From the NCBI RefSeq assembly GCF_002797435.1, contig NZ_PGEN01000001.1, forward strand, positions 3,966,501 through 4,030,500: a DNA stretch of 64,000 nt. The letters run 5' to 3'. The translations under genes were made by a program, and so were the position numbers. The DNA comes from Sphingomonas koreensis (lineage in GTDB: Bacteria; Pseudomonadota; Alphaproteobacteria; Sphingomonadales; Sphingomonadaceae). The notes under the pieces are model-generated. The model was not told the origin of the DNA and ran no database searches. It was given only the letters and a program-made list of their open reading frames with translations. Shown here in pieces: positions 41,270-50,767 of this stretch. Each line of letters begins with the position of its first letter. Position 1 is the first letter of the stretch.

Positions 41270-42985
41270 TCACTTCTTCTCTTCGCGCGCCTTGAGAGCT
41301 TCGCCGAGAATGTCGCCCAGCGACGCGCCCGAGTCGGACGAGCCATACTGCGCAACGGCCTGCTTCTCTTCGGCGATCTGCATCGCCTTCACCGAGAAGG
41401 TCGGCTTCTTCGAGCGGTCGAGACCGGTGACCATCGCGTCGAACTTCTGGCCGACCTGGAAACGCTCCGGACGCTGCTCGTCGCGGTCGCGGCCGAGATC
41501 GGTGCGCTTGATGAAGCCGGTTGCGCCGTCGTCGCCGACCTGCACTTCGAGGCCCGCATCACGCACTTCCAGAACCGTGACCGTAACCACTTCGTTCTTG
41601 TTGACGCGTGCGCTCGCGCCGGCAGCAGCCGCACCGGTGGGGACGCCACCGCGCTCGAGCTGCTTCATGCCGAGCGAGATGCGCTCCTTGTCCGGCTCGA
41701 CGGCCAGGACGACGGCCTTGACCATCTCGCCCTTGCGGTGAAGCGCCAGCGCGTCCTCGCCCGAGATGCCCCAGGCGATGTCCGACATGTGGACCATGCC
41801 GTCGACGTCGTTGTCCAGACCGATGAACAGGCCGAACTCGGTGGCGTTCTTGACTTCGCCCTCGACCTCGGTGCCGACCGGATGAGCAGCGGCGAAGGCT
41901 TCCCACGGGTTCTGGTGGGCCTGCTTGAGACCCAGCGAGATGCGGCGCTTGTCCTGATCGACCTCGAGCACCACGACATCGACTTCCTGCGAGGTCGAGA
42001 CGATCTTGCCCGGATGGACGTTCTTCTTGGTCCAGCTCATTTCCGAGACGTGGACGAGGCCCTCGATGCCCGGCTCGAGCTCGACGAACGCGCCATATTC
42101 GGTGATGTTGGTCACGCGGCCCGACAGCTTGGCGCCGACCGGGTACTTCGAACCCGCGCCATCCCACGGATCGCTTTCGAGCTGCTTCATGCCGAGCGAG
42201 ATGCGCTGGGTGTCGCGGTTGATGCGGATGATCTGCACCTTCACCGTGTCGCCGATGTTCAGCATCTCCGACGGGTGGTTGACGCGCTTGTAGCTCAAGT
42301 CGGTGACGTGCAGCAGGCCGTCGATGCCGCCGAGATCAACGAACGCACCGTAATCGGTGATGTTCTTGACCACGCCGTCGATCACCTGGCCCTCGGCCAG
42401 CGACTGGATCAGGCCCGAACGCTGCTCGGCGCGATTCTCTTCGAGAACGGCGCGGCGCGACACGACGATGTTGCCGCGCTTGCGGTCCATCTTGAGGATC
42501 TGGAACGGCTGCGGCAGGTCCATCAGCGGCTGCACGTCGCGCACCGGACGGATATCGACCTGCGAACCGGGGAGGAACGCCACGGCGCCCGACAGGTCGA
42601 CGGTGAAGCCGCCCTTGACGCGGCCGAAGATGATGCCCTCGACGCGGTTGCCCTGCGAGAATTCGAGCTCGAGCTTGTCCCATGCCGCTTCGCGGCGGGC
42701 GCGGTCGCGGCTGAGCATCGCTTCGCCGTTCGCATTCTCGACGCGGTCGACATAGACCTCGACTTCGTCACCGACCTTGAGTTCGGCGGGCTGGCCGGGG
42801 GCTGCGAACTCGCGCAGCGGCACGCGGCCTTCGCTCTTGAGGCCGACGTCGATGATGGCGAGGTCGTTTTCGATGCCGGTGACGGTGCCGATGACGACAC
42901 GGCCTTCGAAGCTCTCCGCACCGCCAAGGGTCTGGTCGAGCAGCGCGGCGAAATCGTCGCGCGTTGGGTTTGCCGAAGTGGCCAT
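41270..42985 (-). CDS. rpsA: 30S ribosomal protein S1
   Basis: S1 binds mRNA and helps its entry into the 30S ribosome. The 571-residue product contains six S1-type OB-fold repeats; recurring signatures are GAFVDLGGIDGLLHVTDLSY, YGAFVELEPGIEGLVHVSEM and FGLFIGLDNDVDGMVHMSDI. The length matches alphaproteobacterial S1 (about 560-570). It is followed by ihfB, the usual order, but cmk is not directly upstream: the 5' flank to 43323 has no gene. Confidence 0.97.
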   Translation of the reverse strand: MATSANPTRDDFAALLDQTLGGAESFEGRVVIGTVTGIENDLAIIDVGLKSEGRVPLREFAAPGQPAELKVGDEVEVYVDRVENANGEAMLSRDRARREAAWDKLELEFSQGNRVEGIIFGRVKGGFTVDLSGAVAFLPGSQVDIRPVRDVQPLMDLPQPFQILKMDRKRGNIVVSRRAVLEENRAEQRSGLIQSLAEGQVIDGVVKNITDYGAFVDLGGIDGLLHVTDLSYKRVNHPSEMLNIGDTVKVQIIRINRDTQRISLGMKQLESDPWDGAGSKYPVGAKLSGRVTNITEYGAFVELEPGIEGLVHVSEMSWTKKNVHPGKIVSTSQEVDVVVLEVDQDKRRISLGLKQAHQNPWEAFAAAHPVGTEVEGEVKNATEFGLFIGLDNDVDGMVHMSDIAWGISGEDALALHRKGEMVKAVVLAVEPDKERISLGMKQLERGGVPTGAAAAGASARVNKNEVVTVTVLEVRDAGLEVQVGDDGATGFIKRTDLGRDRDEQRPERFQVGQKFDAMVTGLDRSKKPTFSVKAMQIAEEKQAVAQYGSSDSGASLGDILGEALKAREEKK

Positions 42986-43323
42986 AAAGGGTTCAGTCCT
43001 AACTATCGTTTTTCCGGCCGGCTGGTTGGATCCAGCGGTCTTGAAGGCCGAAATGCCGTGGCGGCCGCATGCCGGTCACGGCATCCGGTGAGCGCGCGCT
43101 GCGGAGCGGGTGTCGCGCTTTGTTCAAAGCGAAAATGGCGCGTGAGATCATCTCTCCGCGCCCCCCTCCGCGAGCACTTGCCCGCCGGACGGAGCGCGCC
43201 TTAGCCGCAGCGGGTGCGAAAGGCAAGGAAATCCCAGAATTCGCGTGCCGCACCATGGGTCAACACGGATTGTTTACCTTGGCACGCCAAACCACGCGCC
43301 CAACAGATAGCGGGGGAGGGGCA
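42986..43323. other. Gene-free stretch: rpsA leader and promoter region
   Basis: This 338-base stretch between rpsA (minus) and the gene at 43324 (plus) has no convincing frame. One perfect inverted repeat, CGCTTT-GTTC-AAAGCG (43116-43131), is visible. It could be an RNA hairpin in the rpsA leader; rpsA of other bacteria is autoregulated through its leader, but I cannot show that here. Otherwise nothing is recognised. Confidence 0.4.
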
Positions 43324-43746
43324 GTGGCACCGGTGGCATCATCGGCGGCGGATGCGGAGTGCGTGGTCGTGGCGTCGGAGCCCGGCCTGTACGAGATCGT
43401 CCGCGACGACCGGGTCAAGATTCTGCGGATCAACAGCGTTGCCGTTCAGCAGCTCGCCGATGTCGATCGCTATCTGGCGACACTGGGCGATGTCGTGCGC
43501 GATGCACGGCTTCGCTTCGGCAAGGTGCGTGTCCTTGCCGATCTGCGCAATTCGCCGATCCGTACCCAGGAAGCGGCCGAGCGGATGCGGACGGGGAATC
43601 TGGCGCTGTATCGCGACGGCGATCGAGTCGCGCTGATCGTGGAATCGAGCCTGCTCAAGATGCAGCTCCGCCGTACGCTGGTCGAATATCAGAACATCTT
43701 CCTGTCGCCGAGCGCGGCGGAGACCTGGCTGACGGCGCTGGACTAG
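43324..43746 (+). CDS. Small soluble protein of unknown function, STAS-like in outline
   Basis: I start at GTG 43324 because GGGGAGGGG lies directly upstream at good spacing, giving 140 residues; ATG 43255 (163 residues) is the alternative. I do not recognise the family with certainty. The pattern of beta-strand and helix (YEIVRDDRVKILRINSVAVQ, then VRVLADLRNSPIRTQEAAER) and VALIVESSLLKMQLRRTL resembles SpoIIAA/STAS-like single-domain proteins. No signal peptide or membrane helix. It stands alone, convergent with ald. Confidence 0.7.
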   Translation: MAPVASSAADAECVVVASEPGLYEIVRDDRVKILRINSVAVQQLADVDRYLATLGDVVRDARLRFGKVRVLADLRNSPIRTQEAAERMRTGNLALYRDGDRVALIVESSLLKMQLRRTLVEYQNIFLSPSAAETWLTALD

Positions 43747-43760
43747 GACCGTTCAGGGTT

Positions 43761-43800
43761 GCCCGCCGCCGCCCGGGAAGAGGGAAAGGCGGCGGCGAGC
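43761..43800. terminator. GC-rich hairpin between convergent genes
   Basis: GCCCGCCGCCGCC (43761-43773) and GGCGGCGGCGAGC (43788-43800) form a 13-base stem with one mismatch and a 14-base loop. It lies between the stop of the unknown gene (43746) and the stop of ald (43808). No T tract is present on either side, so termination would be weak or factor-dependent. Confidence 0.4.
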
Positions 43801-43807
43801 GAGCGGC

Positions 43808-44914
43808 TTACGGCTTCCAGGCCGTAAACTGGAGATCGAGCGCTTCGGCCACCGCCTCATGGGTGATCGCGCCCTTGTAGACGTTGAGACCGGCGGCGAG
43901 GTGCGGATCGGCCGCCATCGCCTTCTCCGCGCCGAGATTGGCGAGCTTCATCACGAAGGGCAGCGTCGCGTTGTTGAGTGCAAAGGTGCTGGTGCGCGCG
44001 ACCGCGCCCGGCATGTTGGCGACGCAATAGTGGATCACGCCGTCGATCTCGTAGACCGGATCCTCATGCGTGGTGGCATGGCTGGTCTCGAAACATCCGC
44101 CCTGATCGATCGCGATATCGACCAGCACCGAGCCGCGCTTCATCGTCTTGAGCATGTCGCGCGTCACCAGCTTCGGTGCAGCGGCGCCGGGCACCAGCAC
44201 CGCGCCGATCACGAGATGGGCGTTCGCCACCGCGGCGGCGATCGCCGCCTTGCTGGCATAGGCGGTCTTGATCTGGCTGCCGAAATGCATGTCGAGTTCG
44301 GCAAGGCGCGAGTTGTTGATGTCATAGATGGTGACGTCGGCACGCAGGCCTGTCGCCATCTGCGCCGCGTTGATGCCCGACACGCCGCCGCCGAGGATCG
44401 CGACCTTGGCAGGCGCGACGCCCGGAACGCCGCCGAGCAGCACGCCGCGGCCACCCTGTTCCTTCTCAAGATAGTGCGCGCCGACCTGCACCGACATGCG
44501 GCCTGCGACCTCGCTCATCGGCTTGAGCAGCGGGAGCGACCGATCGTTGGCGGTGACGGTCTCATAGGCGATGCAGGTCGCGCCCGACTTGATCAGGCCT
44601 GCCGCCTGCTCGGGATCCGGGGCGAGGTGAAGGTAGGTGAAGAGCGTGTGGCGCGGTTCGAGCATCGCCACTTCCTGCGGCTGCGGCTCCTTGACTTTCA
44701 CGATCATGTCGGCCTGCGCGAAGACCTCGGCGGCGGTGGCGACGATGCGCGCGCCGGCGGCGACATAGTCGCTGTCTTCGAAGTCGATGCCCGAGCCCGC
44801 CTTGGTCTCGACGATCACGTCGTGACCCGACGCGGTCAGTTCGGCGACCAGCGGGGGCGTGAGGCCCACGCGATATTCATGATTCTTGATCTCTTTGGGA
44901 ACGCCGACGCGCAT
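43808..44914 (-). CDS. ald: Alanine dehydrogenase
   Basis: Ald interconverts L-alanine and pyruvate plus ammonia with NAD. I start at ATG 44914 ([20 protein letters not shown]), the family N-terminus; ATG 44920 adds two residues. The 368-residue product has catalytic Lys75 (VKVKEPQ) and His96 (FTYLHLAPD) at the usual numbers, the NAD-binding loop [12 protein letters not shown], and [16 protein letters not shown]. The Lrp/AsnC regulator gene at 45070 is divergent from it, the common arrangement for Lrp-controlled ald genes. Confidence 0.96.
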   Translation of the reverse strand: MRVGVPKEIKNHEYRVGLTPPLVAELTASGHDVIVETKAGSGIDFEDSDYVAAGARIVATAAEVFAQADMIVKVKEPQPQEVAMLEPRHTLFTYLHLAPDPEQAAGLIKSGATCIAYETVTANDRSLPLLKPMSEVAGRMSVQVGAHYLEKEQGGRGVLLGGVPGVAPAKVAILGGGVSGINAAQMATGLRADVTIYDINNSRLAELDMHFGSQIKTAYASKAAIAAAVANAHLVIGAVLVPGAAAPKLVTRDMLKTMKRGSVLVDIAIDQGGCFETSHATTHEDPVYEIDGVIHYCVANMPGAVARTSTFALNNATLPFVMKLANLGAEKAMAADPHLAAGLNVYKGAITHEAVAEALDLQFTAWKP

Positions 44915-45069
44915 CTTCACTCTCCGGATTCGATCTGTTGGATTCGATTTGTCTCGAAGCGGAGCGTAACGCAGGATACCGCCGTGAATCTCTGCAAACT
45001 TATGTGCCTTGCGTGGTCGGATTGCATGAATATGCTGATCCTTGCGCCCTTAAGTGAGATTTATGCAAA

Positions 45070-45543
45070 ATGGACCGGATTGACGAAGCGATCCTGAAGC
45101 AGCTTTCGCTCAACGCCCGTGCGCCTGTGAGCCAGATTGCGGGGCAGGTGGGCCTGTCGCAATCGGCCTGCACCCGCCGCATCCAGGCGCTCGAGGCGTC
45201 GGGGCATATCCTGGGCTACAGCGCCCGGCTGGGTTTGCGGCGGCTGGGCTATAGCGTCACCGCGATGGTCGATATCACGCTGGGGACCGAAGTGGGTGAG
45301 GATCTGGCGCGATTCGAGGCGGCGGTGGCGCAGATCGACGGAATCGTCGAATGCGCGCTGGTTTCGGGCGGATACGACTATCGCCTCAAGATACTGTGCC
45401 GTGATCTGGACGATTATGAGCGCCTTCACCGAGAGGAGATGGGGCGGCTGCCCGGCGTGGTGAAGATCAGCTCCAGCTTCGTGCTGCGTGCCGTGCCGAC
45501 ACGGAGCGAGGCCAATGCGCTGTTTCCAGCGACGGGACGGTAA
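45070..45543 (+). CDS. Lrp/AsnC-family transcriptional regulator
   Basis: The 157-residue product has an N-terminal helix-turn-helix (MDRIDEAILKQLSLNARAPV, then GLSQSACTRRIQALE) and a C-terminal RAM/AsnC effector domain with ECALVSGGYDYRLKI. It lies divergent from ald with 155 bases between starts. The AT-rich sequence near both starts contains GCATGAATATGC (45025-45036), an imperfect dyad that could be part of a binding site. Alanine-responsive activation of ald is the likely role, by analogy with known Lrp-ald pairs. Confidence 0.9.
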   Translation: MDRIDEAILKQLSLNARAPVSQIAGQVGLSQSACTRRIQALEASGHILGYSARLGLRRLGYSVTAMVDITLGTEVGEDLARFEAAVAQIDGIVECALVSGGYDYRLKILCRDLDDYERLHREEMGRLPGVVKISSSFVLRAVPTRSEANALFPATGR

Positions 45544-45619
45544 AGGTCCCCGCAATTGCACCTTGATGTTGCACGTGCTAACTGCGCCGCCGTTTCAACG
45601 GACAGGTAGCCGGTCTGAC

Positions 45620-45664
45620 ATGACCACTGCATTGCTCGCCACGGTGCGCAAGTTTCTCCCGTGA
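45620..45664 (+). CDS. Possible 14-codon leader ORF overlapping kup
   Basis: ATG 45620 opens [14 protein letters not shown] and stops at TGA 45662-45664, overlapping the kup GTG (GTGA). kup itself has no good ribosome-binding site before its GTG, so re-initiation by ribosomes finishing this leader would explain its translation. The upstream AGG is about 13 bases away, which is poor. Coding status is uncertain. Confidence 0.35.
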   Translation: MTTALLATVRKFLP

Positions 45665-47622
45665 GCGAGGCCAACGGAAGCCCCGAGCCGGCCGACGACT
45701 CGTCTTCGCATCCCACGCACGCTCAGCATCATGGGCATGGCCGCGAGGCCGCGTTGTGGAAGCTCGCGGTCGGTGCGATCGGAATCGTGTTCGGCGATAT
45801 CGGCACCAGCCCGCTCTATGCGTTTCGCGAGACGTTCAGCGCGGCGCATCACCCCGAACACCCCCTGCCGCTCGACGAATTGCACATCCTCGGCGTCATC
45901 AGCCTGATGTTCTGGTCGATGATGGTGGTGGTGACGCTCAAATATGTCAGCATCATCATGCGCGCAGACAACAAGGGCGAGGGCGGAAGCCTGGCACTGC
46001 TCGCGCTGATCAACAGGTCGAGCGGGCAGAAGCGATGGACCGCGGGAATCGTGTTGCTGGGCGTGTTTGCCACGGCGCTCTTCTATGGCGATTCGATGAT
46101 TACCCCGGCGGTTTCGGTGCTGTCGGCGGTCGAGGGGCTTGCGGTCGCCGCGCCAGCCTTCTCGAACTGGGTGCTTCCGATCGCGATCGCGATCCTGGTT
46201 ATCCTGTTTTCGATCCAGCGCACCGGCACCGCGCGGGTTGGCGCGATGTTCGGGCCGATCATGCTCACCTATTTCGCGACGATCGCGACGCTTGGGCTGA
46301 TCAGCGCGTCGCAGACGCCCGGCGTATTGTGGGCCTTTCTGCCCAGCTACGCGTTTAATTTCTTTGTCGTCGATCCATTCGCGGCGTTCCTTGCGCTGGG
46401 TTCGGTGGTGCTCGCCGTGACGGGCGCCGAGGCGCTCTACGCCGATATGGGGCATTTCGGCCGCAAGCCGATCCGCTTCTCGTGGCTGTGGTTCGTGCTG
46501 CCTGCGCTGATGTGCAACTATCTGGGGCAAGGCGCGCTGCTGATGCGCGACGCGACGGCGCTACAGAACCCGTTCTACATGCTCGCGCCCGAATATCTGC
46601 GGTTGCCGCTCGTCGGGATTGCGACGATGGCCGCGATCATCGCGTCGCAGGCGGTAATCACCGGCGCCTTCTCGGTGACCCAGCAGGGCATCCAGCTCGG
46701 TTTCATCCCGCGCCTGCGCATCACGCACACCAGCGCGTCGACCGCGGGACAGATCTACATCCCGCTGATCAACTGGGCGCTGATGATCGCGATCATCCTG
46801 CTCGTGCTGACCTTCCAGACCTCGTCCAACCTGACCGCGGCCTATGGCATCGCGGTGACCGGGGCGATGCTGATCGACAATTTCCTCATCGCGGTCGTGC
46901 TGTTCACGCTGTGGAAGTGGAAGAAGCGCTACGCGATTCCGCTGCTCGCGCTCTTCTTCCTCGTCGATCTCGCCTACTTCACTGCCAACCTCACCAAGGT
47001 TCCCGATGGCGGCTGGTTCCCGCTGCTGGCGGGCGTGGTGATCTTCACGTTGCTGACCACCTGGGCCAAGGGGCGCCGCCTGATGGTCGAGCGGATGCGT
47101 GAGAGCGCGATGCCCATCAAGGTGTTCATCCAGTCCGCCGCGGGATCGGCGGCGCGGGTGCCGGGGACCGCGGTGTTCATGACTTCGACCCCCGAAGGCG
47201 TGCCGCATGCGCTGCTTCACAATCTGAAGCACAACAAGGTGCTGCACGAGCGGGTGATCCTGCTGACCGTCAAGATCGCCGACATGCCCTATGTCGCCGA
47301 GGAAGCACGGGTGAAGGTCGACGATCTGGGGCAGGGCTTTCACCGTATGCTGCTCTATTACGGCTTCATGCAGGAAGCCGACGTGCCCGGAGCGCTGAAA
47401 GCGGTGGGGGCCTGTGGCGGCAAGTGCGGCGGTGCGTTCAACATGATGGACACGAGCTTTTTCCTGTCCCGCCAGACGCTGTTGCCCTCGGAACGGCCGG
47501 GGATGCGAATCTGGCGCGAAAAGCTGTTCGCCTGGATGCTGCGCAACGCGGAAAGCGCGATGGAGTTCTTCCGCCTGCCCACCAACCGCGTCGTCGAACT
47601 GGGCAGCCAGGTCGAGATTTGA
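45661..47622 (+). CDS. kup: Low-affinity potassium uptake protein Kup
   Basis: The 653-residue product starts at GTG 45661 with a His-rich hydrophilic N-terminus ([14 protein letters not shown]). It has the KUP signature [17 protein letters not shown], about twelve membrane helices (to about residue 450), and a long cytoplasmic C-terminal part. Kup imports potassium by proton symport and gives constitutive uptake, complementing the inducible Kdp system at 20.6-28.6 kb. Its stop overlaps the next TTG start (TTGA). Confidence 0.95.
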   Translation: MSEANGSPEPADDSSSHPTHAQHHGHGREAALWKLAVGAIGIVFGDIGTSPLYAFRETFSAAHHPEHPLPLDELHILGVISLMFWSMMVVVTLKYVSIIMRADNKGEGGSLALLALINRSSGQKRWTAGIVLLGVFATALFYGDSMITPAVSVLSAVEGLAVAAPAFSNWVLPIAIAILVILFSIQRTGTARVGAMFGPIMLTYFATIATLGLISASQTPGVLWAFLPSYAFNFFVVDPFAAFLALGSVVLAVTGAEALYADMGHFGRKPIRFSWLWFVLPALMCNYLGQGALLMRDATALQNPFYMLAPEYLRLPLVGIATMAAIIASQAVITGAFSVTQQGIQLGFIPRLRITHTSASTAGQIYIPLINWALMIAIILLVLTFQTSSNLTAAYGIAVTGAMLIDNFLIAVVLFTLWKWKKRYAIPLLALFFLVDLAYFTANLTKVPDGGWFPLLAGVVIFTLLTTWAKGRRLMVERMRESAMPIKVFIQSAAGSAARVPGTAVFMTSTPEGVPHALLHNLKHNKVLHERVILLTVKIADMPYVAEEARVKVDDLGQGFHRMLLYYGFMQEADVPGALKAVGACGGKCGGAFNMMDTSFFLSRQTLLPSERPGMRIWREKLFAWMLRNAESAMEFFRLPTNRVVELGSQVEI

Positions 47623-48146
47623 CCCCGGATCAGGTCCGGGCGGGCAGCGCGCCGATCATCGTTACCGCGCTGCTCGGGCGTGCGGATCAGGCGGCGCTGG
47701 ATGCAATGCGGCGCGAGCATTATCCGCCCGATCGCAACGTGCTGCCCGCGCATCTGACGCTGTTCCATCACCTCCCGCCTTCGGTGGAGGAGGAACTGAA
47801 ACATCGTCTGAACGCGGCCACGCGTGGCGTACGGGCGCCGGCGGCAAAGGCGGCGGGGCTGATGTCGCTGGGGCGCGGGGTCGCAGTGAAGATCGAATCG
47901 CCGGGGCTCGCTGCGATCCGCAACGAATTGAGCGAAGCGTTTGCGGGATTGCTGATGCCGCAGGATGCCGGCGGATGGCGGCCGCACATCACGATCCAGA
48001 ACAAGGTCGCTCCGTCGATGGCGAAGCTGCTTTTGGGCGCGCTGGGCAAGGAATTCCGCGCGCGGGATGTGGAGATCGCGGGGCTGGCGGCGTGGTGGTA
48101 TCGCGGCGGGCCATGGGAACCGCTGTCGCGACATATGTTCGCTTGA
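47619..48146 (+). CDS. 2H phosphoesterase family protein (2'-5' RNA ligase-like)
   Basis: I place the start at TTG 47619, overlapping the kup stop (TTGA), because no ATG or GTG occurs before the conserved strand [13 protein letters not shown]. The 175-residue product has both catalytic motifs of the 2H superfamily: HLTLF (His45, Thr47) and HITIQ (His123, Thr125). This matches ThpR/LigT-like cyclic phosphodiesterases and RNA 2'-5' ligases. It is probably translated together with kup. The physiological substrate is unknown. Confidence 0.85.
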   Translation: MTPDQVRAGSAPIIVTALLGRADQAALDAMRREHYPPDRNVLPAHLTLFHHLPPSVEEELKHRLNAATRGVRAPAAKAAGLMSLGRGVAVKIESPGLAAIRNELSEAFAGLLMPQDAGGWRPHITIQNKVAPSMAKLLLGALGKEFRARDVEIAGLAAWWYRGGPWEPLSRHMFA

Positions 48147-48205
48147 CCCGGTTTCAAACCGCTCTTATGTGCGCCGCTCGCCCGCATCGCGGGCCGCCTT
48201 GGTAG

Positions 48206-48282
48206 GGCGGAGTAGCTCAGTTGGTTAGAGCACGGGAATCATAATCCTGGGGTCGGGGGTTCAAGTCCCTCCTCCGCTACCA
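48206..48282 (+). tRNA. tRNA-Met (anticodon CAT, elongator type)
   Basis: This 77-base cloverleaf has acceptor stem GGCGGAG with CTCCGCT followed by ACCA, D arm AGCTCAGTTGGTTAGAGC, anticodon loop ATCATAA (anticodon CAT) and T arm GGGTTCAAGTCCC. The G-U first acceptor pair and the absence of the three-GC anticodon stem of initiator tRNA point to the elongator form. Confidence 0.96.
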
Positions 48283-48311
48283 ATCCTAAATTGCGTGTGT
48301 CGCAGACATAG

Positions 48312-48346
48312 GAGACCGGGCCACCCCTCGGCCGCCCGGTCTCTTT
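48312..48346 (+). terminator. Terminator-like hairpin after tRNA-Met
   Basis: GAGACCGGGC (48312-48321) and GCCCGGTCTC (48334-48343) form a perfect ten-base stem with a 12-base loop, followed by TTTGTCT. It lies 30 bases after the tRNA. The T run is short, so strength is uncertain. Confidence 0.65.
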
Positions 48347-48360
48347 GTCTGTATGCTGGC

Positions 48361-48786
48361 TCAGCGCTTGTCGAAGCTGATCCGGCCGGCTCCGTATGCG
48401 ACGACCTGGAGCAGGCCGCCGGCGATGGCGAGATTCTTGAAGAAGTGGATGAACTGGTTCTGGTCGCCCAGTGCATTGTGGAAGAAGATTGCCGCGGCGA
48501 CGGTGAAGAGCGCCAGCGCGGCCGCTACGAAGCGGGTGCGGTAGCCGATAGCGAGCAGGAGCCCGCCGACGATCTCGACCAGAAGGGCGATGGCATAGCC
48601 TGCCTCGGGCAACGGGAGTCCCGCCGAGGCGATGTAGCCGATCGTGCCGGCCGGCGCGCCGAGCTTGGACAGGCCGCTGAGAATGAAGATCGCGGCGATC
48701 GACACGCGTGCAATCAGCGGAAGCACGCCGGCGGTGGTGACGGCCGAAGCCGTGGCAAGGGCAGGCGAAGCGGTGGTGGTGTTCAT
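48361..48786 (-). CDS. DoxX-family membrane protein
   Basis: The 141-residue product has four membrane helices in the DoxX pattern: LIARVSIAAIFILSGLSKLG near residue 24, then LLVEIVGGLLLAIGYRTRF and HNALGDQNQFIHFFKNLAIA. DoxX-like proteins of this length are linked to thiol/redox or sulfur stress in some bacteria; a specific reaction is not established. It starts eight bases after an AGGAG and lies 74 bases downstream of the pirin gene on the same strand, probably in one operon. Confidence 0.88.
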   Translation of the reverse strand: MNTTTASPALATASAVTTAGVLPLIARVSIAAIFILSGLSKLGAPAGTIGYIASAGLPLPEAGYAIALLVEIVGGLLLAIGYRTRFVAAALALFTVAAAIFFHNALGDQNQFIHFFKNLAIAGGLLQVVAYGAGRISFDKR

Positions 48787-48860
48787 GTCTTGGGTCTCCT
48801 GTTGTCTTCAAAAAAGGTGGCCGCCGGGCAGGGGAGGGGTATGGCCCGGCGGCCGGGGGA

Positions 48861-49559
48861 TCAGGCTGCGTCGACGAGCACGATCTCACTGTCCTCGATC
48901 GCGGTGACGCGCAGCGTCTCGAGATCGCTGATCGCGGCGCCGTCGCGGGCGTTGACGCGAACGCCCTCGATTTCCACGGATCCCGTCGCGGGGACGAGAT
49001 AGGCCTTGCGCGCTGCGGTCAGCGGATACTCCGCACTCTCGCCCGCTTTGAGCGTTGCAGCGATCACACGCGCATCGGTACGGATCGGCAGCGCGTCGCC
49101 ATCGCCATCGTAACCGCTCGCCAGCGTCACGAACTGGCCGGTGCGATCGCCCTTGGGAAAGGGTCGCGAGCCCCAGCTCGGCTTCTCGCCATTGCGGGTC
49201 GGAATGATCCAGATCTGGAAGATCTGGGTGACCGTATCCTCCATATTATATTCGCTGTGCGTGATGCCGGTGCCGGCGCTCATCACCTGTACGTCGCCCG
49301 CTTCGGTGCGGCCCTTGTTGCCGAGGTTATCCTGATGGGTGATCGCACCCTTTCGGACATAGGTGATGATTTCCATGTCGCGATGGGGGTGAGGCGGAAA
49401 GCCGGTCTTGGGCTGAATCGTGTCGTCGTTCCAGACGCGCAGATTGCCCCAGTTGACGCGCTTCTCATCGTGATAATTGGCAAACGAGAAATGATGCTTG
49501 GCATCCAGCCAGCCATGATTGTCGCCGCCAAGGCTGTCGAAAGGACGAAGTTCGATCAT
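48861..49559 (-). CDS. Pirin-family protein (YhaK-like bicupin)
   Basis: I start at ATG 49559 (MIELRPFDSLGGDNHGWLDA) with AAGGAG upstream; the longer frame has no similarity. The 232-residue product has the metal-binding residues His57, His59 (HPHRDMEIITYV), His101 and Glu103 (GTGITHSEYN). It belongs to the pirin/YhaK group, some of which have quercetinase activity or act as redox sensors. Divergent from the LysR gene at 49675 and next to DoxX, a pairing common in redox-responsive units. Confidence 0.92.
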   Translation of the reverse strand: MIELRPFDSLGGDNHGWLDAKHHFSFANYHDEKRVNWGNLRVWNDDTIQPKTGFPPHPHRDMEIITYVRKGAITHQDNLGNKGRTEAGDVQVMSAGTGITHSEYNMEDTVTQIFQIWIIPTRNGEKPSWGSRPFPKGDRTGQFVTLASGYDGDGDALPIRTDARVIAATLKAGESAEYPLTAARKAYLVPATGSVEIEGVRVNARDGAAISDLETLRVTAIEDSEIVLVDAA

Positions 49560-49573
49560 TGTTTGTCTCCTTG

Positions 49574-49598
49574 CTGCCGCGCTGTCTGGTCGCGGCAG
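49574..49598. promoter_or_regulatory. Perfect inverted repeat in the pirin/LysR intergenic region
   Basis: CTGCCGCG and CGCGGCAG (arm 8, 9-base spacer) lie directly upstream of the pirin ribosome-binding site. It may be an RNA hairpin in the pirin leader or a protein-binding site. The AT-rich stretch at about 49641-49670, with repeated GTTCGA, is a second candidate LysR contact region. Confidence 0.35.
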
Positions 49599-49674
49599 CT
49601 GTGAGGCGGAGATAGGCCTTGTCATGGGTATTGATCAGTGGAATAAAATCGTTCGATTTGTTCGAGAAAATAGA

Positions 49675-50604
49675 ATGGTTCAGCCCGGTACGCCGACCTA
49701 CGACCAGCTCCGCATTTTCCTCGCCGTGGTTGAGGCGGGGAGCTTTGGCGCGGCGGCGCGTCGGCTCAACCGCGCGGTCTCGGTGATCAGCTACGGCATC
49801 ACCAATCTCGAGGCGCAGCTTGGCGTCGACCTGTTTGAGCGTGAAGGCTCGCGGCGCCCGCAACTCACCGTTGCTGGGCGTGCTGTTCTGGCAGAAGCGC
49901 GAACGGTCGCGCAGGGAATGGACGGGTTGCGGGCCAAGGTGCGCGGGCTGCTTGAGGGACTCGAGGCGGAGGTGAGCCTAGCGGTCGATGTCATGGTTCC
50001 GGCAGAGAGGCTCGGTACTGCGCTCCGCGAGTTCCGCATCGCCTTTCCGACCGTGTCGCTGAGGTTGCACGTCGAGGCGCTGGGCGCGGTGACCGCGCTG
50101 GTGCTCGATGGGAAGGCCGGAGTAGGGATCAGCGGTCCGCTTGCCACCGATGCCGATGGCATCGAACTGGTCGCGGCGGGATCGGTGGAGATGATCCCGG
50201 TCGCCGCGCCCGATCATCCGCTCGCACAGCTTCATCCGATGCCGCCAGGTGCCGCGCGAGGGCATATCCAGCTCGTCTTGACCGATCGCTCTCCGCTCAC
50301 GCAGGGGCGCGATTTCGCCGTGCAAAGTCCTCGGACCTGGCGTCTCGCCGATCTTGGCGCCAAGCACCAGTTGCTGCGCCAGGGGATCGGTTGGGGCAAT
50401 ATGCCGCTGCCGATGGTCGAGCCCGATCTGGTGGACGGCACGCTGGTTCGGCTCGCGATGCCCGAGCAGCCGGGCGGCGCCTATCGTTTTTCTGGCATCT
50501 ATCGCCGAGACACCCCACCGGGCCCTGCCGCAGCCTGGTTACTGGACCGGTTCGTGGCGATCGGCGACGAAGCCGGGGTCCGACCGGGACTTCCCGACAT
50601 CTGA
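49675..50604 (+). CDS. LysR-family transcriptional regulator
   Basis: I start at ATG 49675 (MVQPGTPTYDQLRIFLAVVE), which puts the helix-turn-helix at the usual distance; ATG 49624 would add 17 residues. The 309-residue product has the winged-helix motif SFGAAARRLNRAVSVISYGI, the linker helix and a periplasmic-binding-type effector domain. It is divergent from the pirin-DoxX genes and, as is typical for LysR pairs, probably activates them. Confidence 0.9.
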   Translation: MVQPGTPTYDQLRIFLAVVEAGSFGAAARRLNRAVSVISYGITNLEAQLGVDLFEREGSRRPQLTVAGRAVLAEARTVAQGMDGLRAKVRGLLEGLEAEVSLAVDVMVPAERLGTALREFRIAFPTVSLRLHVEALGAVTALVLDGKAGVGISGPLATDADGIELVAAGSVEMIPVAAPDHPLAQLHPMPPGAARGHIQLVLTDRSPLTQGRDFAVQSPRTWRLADLGAKHQLLRQGIGWGNMPLPMVEPDLVDGTLVRLAMPEQPGGAYRFSGIYRRDTPPGPAAAWLLDRFVAIGDEAGVRPGLPDI

Positions 50605-50767
50605 GGCCCTGGCTCAGCATATCTGCCTCATGGGAAGCGCCAATCAGTACGTTCGCCAGGCGGGTATACGGCCGGGGTTCCAGGGAAGTGGAGCAAACGT
50701 ATCGCATTCGCCCGGGCGTTCGTGACGATGGGGCAACAGTCCGTTTGCCGGCCAACGCATGCGGAGA

